DNA of 64,000 nt from the NCBI RefSeq assembly GCF_017301635.1, contig NZ_CP071091.1:6646001-6710000 (forward strand), in the 5' to 3' direction. Source of the DNA: Myxococcus landrumus. GTDB taxonomy: Bacteria; Myxococcota; Myxococcia; Myxococcales; Myxococcaceae. Positions 17,170-23,755 of this stretch are shown piece by piece; position 1 is the stretch's first letter, and each line of letters begins with the position of its first letter. Position numbers and translations under genes: made by a program. The notes below the pieces were generated by a model, which saw only the letters and a program-made list of their open reading frames with translations, was not told where the DNA came from and ran no database searches.

Positions 17170-17964
17170 GTGATTCCCTACTGGCATGCCCCCTCACTGA
17201 ATCTGGGGCCCCTCAAAATCGAGCCCTTCGGCATCTTCGTCGCCCTGGGCATCCTGCTGGCCGCCCGGTTGCTCGGCAAGCAGGCGGAGCGCCAAGGGTT
17301 GGACCCCACGCCGCTCGCCGACTACGCCCCGTGGGGCGTGGGCGTGGGCGTGCTGGTGGGCCACTGGGTGCACCTGTTCTTCTACCACCCGGAGGAGCTG
17401 GCCAAGTCGCCGTTCCAGATTCTGAAGGTGTGGGACGGCCTGTCGTCCTTCGGTGGCCTGGTGGGCGGCATCCTCGCGGCCATCTTCTTCTTCCGGCACC
17501 GCAAGCTGCGCTTCAACGACTACGCGGACGCGTTCGCCCTGGGCGTGGCGCCGGGCTGGGCGGTGGCGCGGCTGGGCTGCTTCGCGGTGCATGACCACCC
17601 GGGTGTGCGCACCGACTTCTTCATGGCGGTGGCCTTCCCCAACGGCCCCCGGCACGACCTGGGCATGTACGACGCGATGGCGCTCTTCGCCATCTCCGGC
17701 CTCCTGTACGCCCTGCGCGACGTGCCCAAGATGAAGGGGCGGCTGTTGCCGCTGCTGGCCCTGCTCTACGCGGCGTGCCGCTTCGGCTTCGACTTCCTGC
17801 GCGCCACGGACATGAGCTACGTGGACGCGCGCTACTTCGGCCTGACGCCCGCGCAGTACGGCTGCTTCGTGCTGGTGGCCTACGGCCTGTGGGGCCTGTT
17901 GCGCCGCCGCGAGTCGAGCGCGACGTCCTCGCCCCCGGGCAACACGGTGGGCGCCGCGCGGTAG
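17170..17964 (+). CDS. Lgt-like membrane protein lacking key catalytic residues
   Basis: A 264-residue polytopic membrane protein of the prolipoprotein diacylglyceryl transferase family. True Lgt moves diacylglycerol from phosphatidylglycerol to the lipobox Cys. The fold matches from IEPFGIFVALGI through the GLSSFGGLVGG segment to the C-terminal FDFLRATD. However, the essential His of the E. coli SFHGG motif is Phe 94 here, and the GRxGN Asn is Cys 137 (ARLGCF). The two Arg (134 and 211) remain. GTG at 17170 has GGAG eight bases upstream and gives the usual N-terminus. It may be a paralogue with another acyl or lipid transfer role, or inactive. Confidence 0.8.
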   Translation: MIPYWHAPSLNLGPLKIEPFGIFVALGILLAARLLGKQAERQGLDPTPLADYAPWGVGVGVLVGHWVHLFFYHPEELAKSPFQILKVWDGLSSFGGLVGGILAAIFFFRHRKLRFNDYADAFALGVAPGWAVARLGCFAVHDHPGVRTDFFMAVAFPNGPRHDLGMYDAMALFAISGLLYALRDVPKMKGRLLPLLALLYAACRFGFDFLRATDMSYVDARYFGLTPAQYGCFVLVAYGLWGLLRRRESSATSSPPGNTVGAAR

Positions 17965-17988
17965 CACGCCTGGCCGGACGCACTCGAC

Positions 17989-18018
17989 GGCCCTCGCGGA
18001 GCTGAGCTCGCGAGGGCC
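17989..18018. terminator. Hairpin between convergent Lgt-like and sigma genes
   Basis: GGCCCTCGCG (17989-17998) pairs perfectly with CGCGAGGGCC (18009-18018) around a 10-base loop. Located just after both stop codons, it can serve both strands. No T tract. Confidence 0.6.
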
Positions 18019-18029
18019 TCGTGCACGGC

Positions 18030-18989
18030 TCACCCCGGCGGGGGAATCCGCACGCCCACGAGCTTGCGCGTCGTGAGCACCGAGTGGATGTGCGCGATGC
18101 GTCCATCCGCTCCCAGCTCCACGCGGAACACCCCTCGGGTGGCATGCATCGGGTCCTTGTCCGGCGCGAAGGTCATCGCCAGCGCCGGCAGGCCGTTGAG
18201 GGACTGGAGCTCCATCGAGGTCGGCGGTCCTCGCTGCAAGAGCAGCCGCGCCAGGAACTGCATCACGCGCTGCGGGCCCACCAGCGGCACCTGCGCCGCG
18301 CGAACCTCTCCCCCACCATCCGACAGGGCGCGCACGTCGTCGGCCAGCAGGGCCTGCGCCGCCGCCACGTCGCGGGACATCAACGCCCCCAGGAAGCTCT
18401 CCAGCGCGACGCGCGTGCGCTCCTGGAGTTCCTTCGTCGGCACACACCGCGCGCCGTTGTAGGCCGCCATGGCCGCCCGGGCGCGGTGGTGCACCACCTT
18501 CACGTGGACCTCGCTCATGTCCAGCGCGTCGGCCACCTCGCGCACGGTGGAGTCGAACACGTCGCGCAGGAGCAGCACCGCGCGCTGCTTGGGGGACAGG
18601 GCCTCCAGCGCCAGCAGGAAGGCGTAGGAGACACTCTCCAGGAGCTCGTAGCGCCCCTCCGTCGAGCCTCCTCCAGGCAGCCGCGCCTCCGCCGCGTGCG
18701 GCACCTCCTCCTCGCCTGTCTCCAGTGGGGAGGGCAGCCAGGGCCCCACGTAGGCCTCGCGCCGGCGCCGGCGCAGGGCGTCTCGCGACAGGTTCACCGC
18801 CACCCGCGTCAGCCAGGGGCGCAGGTCCTCGTACCGCGGAGGCGGCGACGTCAGCGCGCGGGCGAAGGTCTCCTGCACCAGCTCGTCCGCGTCCGCCGCC
18901 ACCCCCGTCATGCGGTAGCACAGCCCCCAGAGGTAGCGCTCGTGCTCCCGAGCCGCCTCCGCCAACGCCCCATGTGCCCGGTCCGTCAT
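18030..18989 (-). CDS. ECF sigma factor of the ECF41/SigJ type
   Basis: A 319-residue sigma factor. Region 2 (YLWGLCYRMTG, DELVQETFARAL) and region 4 (LSPKQRAVLLLRDVFD, SEVHVKVVHHRARAAM) are present. The linker contains GPWLPSPL, like the WLPEP motif of ECF41. About 110 residues follow region 4 as a SnoaL-like domain with LSDGGGEVRA, close to the DGGGK motif. In ECF41 this extension replaces an anti-sigma factor and tunes activity. It starts 5 bases after the FAD oxidoreductase gene ends, so the two form an operon. ECF41 genes are known to sit beside oxidoreductases, epimerases or carboxymuconolactone decarboxylases, and this fits. Confidence 0.9.
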   Translation of the reverse strand: MTDRAHGALAEAAREHERYLWGLCYRMTGVAADADELVQETFARALTSPPPRYEDLRPWLTRVAVNLSRDALRRRRREAYVGPWLPSPLETGEEEVPHAAEARLPGGGSTEGRYELLESVSYAFLLALEALSPKQRAVLLLRDVFDSTVREVADALDMSEVHVKVVHHRARAAMAAYNGARCVPTKELQERTRVALESFLGALMSRDVAAAQALLADDVRALSDGGGEVRAAQVPLVGPQRVMQFLARLLLQRGPPTSMELQSLNGLPALAMTFAPDKDPMHATRGVFRVELGADGRIAHIHSVLTTRKLVGVRIPPPG

Positions 18990-18994
18990 GTCGC

Positions 18995-20302
18995 TCAGGC
19001 CCCCACCGCCATCCGCAGGGGCTCCGCGTGCTGTCCCCGGCGCAGCAGCGCGTGCTCCACCGCCTCCGCGCTGGCGAAGGACGCGTCCACCAGCATGCCC
19101 TCGTCGCCCACCCAGTCGCCCACGCGGAACAGCCCGCCGACGTGGGGAACCTCGGGCGTGGGCCGGCCGGACAGGCCTCCCGCCTTCGCGGTGGGCAGCA
19201 GGTGCGTCACCACCAGCGAGGGACGGAACCGCTTCGCCACCAGGACCTCACGCCACCCGGGCTGGAGCGTGTCCATCACGGACTCCAGCTCCGCCTCGCT
19301 CGTCGGCCCGTCCGCCTCCGTCAGGTACTTCATGACGTGCACCATGGCGCCTCCCTCGGGTCCCAGCTTCGCGTAGGCCGAGTGCACGGAGGCGTACCAC
19401 GGACCATCGATGCCCAGCGCGAAGAGCGCCTGCGGCTTCGGCAGGCGGGACAGGCCCAGCTCGAGCGTGGCCGCCCTCACCGGCGTCGCGGCGGCGGCCT
19501 GCTGCTCGAGCACCTCATCCCCCGGCAGCATCGCGGCGACATCCCCGGGCGCCCCCGCCACCACCACGGCATCCACCGCGTGCACGGTGCCATCCCCCAT
19601 CCGCAGCCCCACCACCTGTCCGTCCTTCACGACGACGCGCTCCACCTTCGCGGAGAGCTCCACCCTCACGCCCGCCTCCCGCGCGACCGTCGCCACGTTC
19701 GCGACGAGCGAGCCCCAGCCCTCGTCCACGTACAGCACGTTGGCCTTGAGGGCCTGCTGGAGTTGCCGCACCGCCGCCTGGGCGCTGAGCACCTCCAGGT
19801 CCGCGCAGTAGCTGGCCACCCGCACCAGCGCGCCCGCGACCTCGCGCACCTCGTCGCTCGACACGCGCGTGTCCAGCCACTCCTTCATCGACACGTCCTC
19901 CAGCGCGTCCGCGTCGACCCGGGGCATCCCCCCCAGGAACCGCGCCAGCTCCAGCTTTCCCGCCAGGCCCAGCAGGTCCGACGTCAAGAGCGACACCGGA
20001 CCTCGGGGCAGCGTGTGCAGCCGTCCCGCCCTCAGGGCGTACGTCCCGCCCTTCTGCCCGGGGACACTGCCCTGGGGCTTCACGCCCAGCCGCCCGAGCA
20101 CCCGCATCCCCGCTCCCGCCACCGCGAGCGCACGAGGTCCCAGGTTGAACTTGAACCCATCCACCTCGGAGGTCTGCCCGCGTCCGCCGAGACTCTTGGA
20201 GCGCTCGAACAGCGTCACCGAGCATCCGCCCCGCGCCAGCAGCGCCGCCGCCGCGAGCCCGCCCAAGCCCCCACCCACCACCGCCACCTTCTTCGCCGTC
20301 AT
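18995..20302 (-). CDS. FAD-dependent amine-oxidase/CrtI-like oxidoreductase
   Basis: A 435-residue flavoprotein. The FAD dinucleotide fold is at the very N-terminus (VAVVGGGLGGLAAAALLARGG), followed by FERSKSLGGRGQT, the second glycine motif of amine oxidases and phytoene desaturases. The C-terminus carries the FAD-contact FRVGDWVGDEGMLVDASFASA. ATG 20302 is supported by GGAGG six bases upstream and by the fold beginning at residue 5. The substrate cannot be told from sequence. It is the first gene of a two-gene operon with an ECF41-type sigma factor, which probably controls this gene. Confidence 0.88.
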   Translation of the reverse strand: MTAKKVAVVGGGLGGLAAAALLARGGCSVTLFERSKSLGGRGQTSEVDGFKFNLGPRALAVAGAGMRVLGRLGVKPQGSVPGQKGGTYALRAGRLHTLPRGPVSLLTSDLLGLAGKLELARFLGGMPRVDADALEDVSMKEWLDTRVSSDEVREVAGALVRVASYCADLEVLSAQAAVRQLQQALKANVLYVDEGWGSLVANVATVAREAGVRVELSAKVERVVVKDGQVVGLRMGDGTVHAVDAVVVAGAPGDVAAMLPGDEVLEQQAAAATPVRAATLELGLSRLPKPQALFALGIDGPWYASVHSAYAKLGPEGGAMVHVMKYLTEADGPTSEAELESVMDTLQPGWREVLVAKRFRPSLVVTHLLPTAKAGGLSGRPTPEVPHVGGLFRVGDWVGDEGMLVDASFASAEAVEHALLRRGQHAEPLRMAVGA

Positions 20303-20788
20303 GTCCTGCCTCCGTCGTGTCGCTCGGGAGGAACCCCGAGCTTTCGACGCCTCCACGAAAAGGGCCGACGAAAGGTTACAGAGCCCGTTCTTTTCCCCGG
20401 AGGCAGGCTGCTTTCGGGCGCATTTCCACGACTTCCGGGGACGCGCCGCCACCACTGGAGCAGTTCAGGGAGACTGCAATCACAGGCAGGGTCAGACTTC
20501 GGGTCCATGGCCCGGTGCCGTCATTCCTGACATCACGCTTCAGCCTGCCAGTGAATGACTCTTCACCGCGCTTCAATGACGCAGGCTCCCTGTTTGAGAC
20601 AGGTTTTCGCCCAGACAGAAACCTTCCGTTCCGAGTGACGAAAGCCCGGACTCCGGGTCGGCTTCGCCTCGCACGCTGGAGCAAACAGGACCCCGGACGT
20701 CATGACAGACAAAACAATGTCAGAGGTAGTCGTAGAATGATTCATGTCACGGCGGATTCACCGCCGGGTCTCGACAAGGCACGCACCC
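20303..20788. other. Divergent intergenic region
   Basis: About 485 bases between the FAD oxidoreductase (minus) and a hydrolase lipoprotein (plus). It contains the ECF41-like promoter at 20354-20380. On the plus side a TAGAAT at 20733-20738 could be a -10 box, but no good -35 is paired with it. Several short open frames are not protein-like. Confidence 0.4.
20354..20380 (-). promoter_or_regulatory. ECF41-like promoter of the oxidoreductase-sigma operon
   Basis: On the minus strand TGTAACC and CGTG are separated by exactly 16 bases, upstream of the FAD gene. From memory, ECF41 promoters have TGTCACA and CGTC with 16 bases between. Seven of eleven to nine of eleven positions agree depending on how the ends are scored. 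The position, about 52 bases before the start codon, suits autoregulation. Confidence 0.45.
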
Positions 20789-21721
20789 ATGAAGACGCTT
20801 CTGGCCGCCCTGCTGACGCTGCCCCTGCTCGCTTGTGGCCCCGCTTCCGAGCCCGAGCCCACCGCGGCACCGTCGGAGGCGCAGACCGCGGAGCAGTCCA
20901 GTGAGCTGTCGTCCACGGGGCCTCGCGAGCGCTCCATCCGCCTGCGCACGGGCGTGACGCTGCGCTATGTCGAGCAGGGCTCGCGCCACGGTCCCGCCGT
21001 CGTCTTCCTCCACGGCTACACCGACTCGCACCACACCTGGGACTTGAACCTGTCGCTCTTCTCGCGCGACTTCCACATCTACGCGCTGGACCAGCGCGGT
21101 CACGGCGACTCGACGCGCCCCGCGTGTTGCTACACGCAGCAGTTCTTCGCCGCGGACGTGGCGGCCTTCCTCGACGCCGTGGGGGAGAAGCGCGCCATCA
21201 TCGTGGGCCACTCCATGGGCAGCTTCATCGCGCAGCAGGTGGCGTTGGATTATCCGCGCCGCGTGGAGGCACTGGTGCTGGTCGGCTCGGCGCCCACGGT
21301 CTCCGGCAACGAGGTGGCCCTGTTCCTCAAGTCCGTCGTCGATGAGCAGGTCGGTACGGTCGACCCGGCCTTCGTGCGGGACTTCCAGTCGAGCACCTTC
21401 GTGCGCCCCGTGCCCGCGTCGTATCTGGACACCCTCGTCTCGGAGAGCCTGAAGGTCCCCGCTCGCGTGTGGCAGGACTCGCTCGATGGGCTGCTCTCGG
21501 AGGACCACTCCGCGCGCCTCTCCACGCTTCGCGCGCCCGTGCTCGTGGTGGGCGGAGACCAGGACGGGTTCTTCCCCGTCGCGCAGCAGCGGGCGCTCGT
21601 CGACGCGCTCCCCAACGCGCGGTTCATCCTCTACCCGAACACGGGCCATGCGCCCCACGCGGAGCTGCCGCACACCTTCGTGCGCGACGTCAGCCAGTTC
21701 CTGCGCCGCGTGACGAACTAG
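20789..21721 (+). CDS. Alpha/beta hydrolase lipoprotein
   Basis: A 310-residue lipoprotein hydrolase. The signal ends LPLLACG at Cys 15, followed by a long Pro/Glu/Ala linker. The fold shows oxyanion motif VVFLHGYTDSHHTW, ALDQRGHGDST, the nucleophile elbow VGHSMGS, the acid in VGGDQDGFFP and the His in NTGHAPHAE. All three catalytic residues are therefore present. It is similar in style to haloperoxidase/esterase-type hydrolases; substrate unknown. The ATG at 20789 begins a normal lipoprotein signal, while the in-frame upstream codons would add a charged leader. It is a stand-alone gene. Confidence 0.9.
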   Translation: MKTLLAALLTLPLLACGPASEPEPTAAPSEAQTAEQSSELSSTGPRERSIRLRTGVTLRYVEQGSRHGPAVVFLHGYTDSHHTWDLNLSLFSRDFHIYALDQRGHGDSTRPACCYTQQFFAADVAAFLDAVGEKRAIIVGHSMGSFIAQQVALDYPRRVEALVLVGSAPTVSGNEVALFLKSVVDEQVGTVDPAFVRDFQSSTFVRPVPASYLDTLVSESLKVPARVWQDSLDGLLSEDHSARLSTLRAPVLVVGGDQDGFFPVAQQRALVDALPNARFILYPNTGHAPHAELPHTFVRDVSQFLRRVTN

Positions 21722-21732
21722 CTGTTCCGATG

Positions 21733-21770
21733 GCCGCGCCCGGGTGCGCTGACCTGGCCTGGGGCGCGGC
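21733..21770. terminator. Hairpin between convergent hydrolase and permease genes
   Basis: GCCGCGCCC (21733-21741) pairs perfectly with GGGCGCGGC (21762-21770) across a 20-base loop, immediately after the hydrolase stop and before the permease stop on the other strand. No T tract. Confidence 0.5.
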
Positions 21771-21773
21771 GCT

Positions 21774-22694
21774 TCATCCCGCTCCCGGGGCGGTCTCCTC
21801 GGACTTCGCGCGCTCGGCGGCGCGCAGGCTCGCGCCGGGCATGTCGGAGCGGGCCAGCAGCACGGCGGCGCCGAGGATGAGCGCGCCGCCCAGCACCTGA
21901 CGCAGGCTGAGCCGCTCATCCAGGAAGAGCACGCCCAGCACCACCGCGGTCAGCGGCTCCATGTTGGACACCAGTGATGTGTTCACCGGGCCGATGCGCG
22001 CCATGCCCACGAAGAAGAGGAGCACGGCGACGACAGTGGAGATGAAGGCCAGGCCCGCCACCGCGCCCCAGCCCTGCGTCGTCGTGGGGAAGGACGGCCC
22101 CCGCACCAGCACCGCGAGGCCGAAGGTGAGCCCCGTCGACAACAGGATGACAGTGCTGGAGACCAGCGGCCCCGCCTTCCCCGCCGCCCTCGCGCTGAAG
22201 ACGACATAGAGCGCGTAGATGACCGCGGACAACACGCCCAGCAGGACACCCAGCGGCGTCACCTCGCCCTGTCGCAGGTCCGCCGTCAGCGCCGTGCCAC
22301 ACAGCGCCAGCACCACCGCCACCCACTTGAGCCGGCCCAGGCGCTCGCGGAAGACGAACACCTGGAGCAGCGCCACCAGCGCCGGGAAGGAGTACAGCAG
22401 CAGCGCGACGAGGCCCGCGGGCGCGTACTTGAGCGCGGTGAAGTAGACGGCCGCCTCGCTCACGTACCCCACCGCGCCCAGCAGGATGAGGTTCACCAGC
22501 AGCCGCCCCTTCGGCAGCTTCTGGCGCAGCACCCCCATGGCGCATCCCAACACCACCCCCGCCCCGGTGAAGCGCAGGAAGAGCAGCGTGGGGACATCCG
22601 TGCCCGCCGCGTAGGCGAGGCGGCCGAAGAGCCCGAGCGCGCCGAAGCACACTCCGGACAGGGCCACGATGAGGAAGCCAGCGGTGCGATTCAT
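21774..22694 (-). CDS. EamA-family (DMT superfamily) permease
   Basis: A 306-residue inner-membrane protein with about ten hydrophobic helices arranged as two EamA halves. The first half starts AGFLIVALSGVCFGALGLFGRL, and the second half after about residue 150 ends with NTSLVSNMEPLTAVVLGVLFLDERLSLRQVLGG. This last stretch is the hallmark of EamA exporters. They move amino acids, nucleotide sugars, purines or drugs; nothing here selects a substrate. The ATG lies about 80 bases from the rhodanese gene end on the same strand; co-transcription is possible but not clear. Confidence 0.92.
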   Translation of the reverse strand: MNRTAGFLIVALSGVCFGALGLFGRLAYAAGTDVPTLLFLRFTGAGVVLGCAMGVLRQKLPKGRLLVNLILLGAVGYVSEAAVYFTALKYAPAGLVALLLYSFPALVALLQVFVFRERLGRLKWVAVVLALCGTALTADLRQGEVTPLGVLLGVLSAVIYALYVVFSARAAGKAGPLVSSTVILLSTGLTFGLAVLVRGPSFPTTTQGWGAVAGLAFISTVVAVLLFFVGMARIGPVNTSLVSNMEPLTAVVLGVLFLDERLSLRQVLGGALILGAAVLLARSDMPGASLRAAERAKSEETAPGAG

Positions 22695-22775
22695 GGCGGA
22701 GCAGCGCCACGCTGCTCCATGCCGCCCCTCATGTCACGCACCACCCGCGCCCTCCTCGGACGGGCGGCCTTCCGG

Positions 22776-23057
22776 TTACCAGTTGTTCACGGAGCGCAGG
22801 TCGAAGACGTCCGGGAAACCGTTGGAGCGCAAAAGCTGTGCGGCCACGGCGCTGCGGCCTCCCGCGGCGCAGTACACCACCACGCTCGTGCCGGGCGGGC
22901 CCACCTCCTTCAGGCGCTGGGGCAGCTCCTGCACGGGGATGTTGCGGGCGGCCTCCGGGTGCCCCTGCTGAAACTCCTGGGGCGTGCGCACATCCAGCAG
23001 CACCGCGCCTTCCGCGACGAGCTGCCGGGCCTTCTGGGACAGTTCCTGGGGCGTCAT
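22776..23057 (-). CDS. Single-domain rhodanese
   Basis: A 93-residue cytoplasmic rhodanese, the size of GlpE. It holds the sulfur carrier Cys 63 in the active-site loop VYCAAGGRSA and the CH2-A mark LLDVRTPQEFQQGHPEAARNIP. It can transfer sulfane sulfur from thiosulfate or persulfide to an acceptor. The longer frame upstream is not protein-like, so the ATG at 23057 is chosen, although its ribosome site is weak. It is divergent from the Gre-type gene with 79 bases between, and unlinked to the sulfide locus at 56-61 kb. Confidence 0.87.
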   Translation of the reverse strand: MTPQELSQKARQLVAEGAVLLDVRTPQEFQQGHPEAARNIPVQELPQRLKEVGPPGTSVVVYCAAGGRSAVAAQLLRSNGFPDVFDLRSVNNW

Positions 23058-23136
23058 GGACTGGCAGCATGCCCGATTCGGCGCCCCGGCTGAAAACTGG
23101 AGGGACTGCCCGGGAGGGCTACAGTTCTGTGCCATC

Positions 23137-23652
23137 ATGTCACTCGACAAGCAGGCTCTGATGCACCAGCTCGCCGAGCGCCTCCAGCAGAGCGACAGGC
23201 TGGCCCACCGGGCGGAAGCCGAGGCACGCGAGGCGGCTCGCAGCCTGGCCACCGAGTCGGAGAAGAAGGAAGACGGCCGCGCCGCCCTGGAGTTCGGCAG
23301 TCTGGCCACGGGCCAGGCCCACCGCGCCCGCCGCGTGCAGGAGGAGCTCCAGGCGCTCACGAACTTCGGCAAAGGGCCCATGCCCCGCTTTCCACGCCAG
23401 GGCCCCGTGGGCCTGGGCGCCCTGGTGGACGTGAGCACCGAGGACGAAGAAGGCTTCGCCGAGCGCACCTTCTTCATGCTCCCCGTGGGCGCGGGCACGG
23501 AGCTCACCGGCCCCGGAGGCGACGGCTTCCTGTCCGTCATCACCCCCGCCTCCCCCGTGGGCAAGGCCCTCATGGGCCGCAAGGCGGGCGACACCATCGA
23601 AGTGACGCTGGCTGGCGAGGTGCGTGAGTGGACGGTGCTCGAGGTGGCCTGA
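23137..23652 (+). CDS. GreA/GreB-family elongation factor homologue
   Basis: A 171-residue protein of the Gre family. Gre factors enter the RNA polymerase secondary channel and stimulate transcript cleavage. The N-terminal half is a helical coiled coil (LMHQLAERLQQSDRLAHRAE and following). The C-terminal domain has the family signature ITPASPVGKALMGRKAGDTIEV. The coiled-coil tip, which in GreA carries two acidic residues needed for cleavage, reads around ATESEKKEDGRAALEFGSLA here, so acidic residues exist but cannot be matched with certainty. It is not a standard GreA by length or N-terminus, so it may be an accessory Gre or an antagonist. Confidence 0.8.
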   Translation: MSLDKQALMHQLAERLQQSDRLAHRAEAEAREAARSLATESEKKEDGRAALEFGSLATGQAHRARRVQEELQALTNFGKGPMPRFPRQGPVGLGALVDVSTEDEEGFAERTFFMLPVGAGTELTGPGGDGFLSVITPASPVGKALMGRKAGDTIEVTLAGEVREWTVLEVA

Positions 23653-23671
23653 CGCACGGTGTCCCACCTGA

Positions 23672-23700
23672 ATCGTCCCGGGTGTCAGGCCCCGGACGAT
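23672..23700 (+). terminator. Hairpin after the Gre-family gene
   Basis: ATCGTCC (23672-23678) pairs with GGACGAT (23694-23700), with a further GGG/CCC pairing inside one mismatch. It lies 20 bases after the stop and before the next gene. No T tract, so only moderate support. Confidence 0.4.
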
Positions 23701-23755
23701 ACGCGCGGGAGCACTAGAATCCATGGGCCCTGACACGCGTGAATCCGGGAAGAAG

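Noticed and set aside
22776..23057. Linking the single-domain rhodanese to the sulfide locus
   Set aside because: It is more than 33 kb away, has no sigma-54 box or TGAAAC cluster, and rhodaneses are common.
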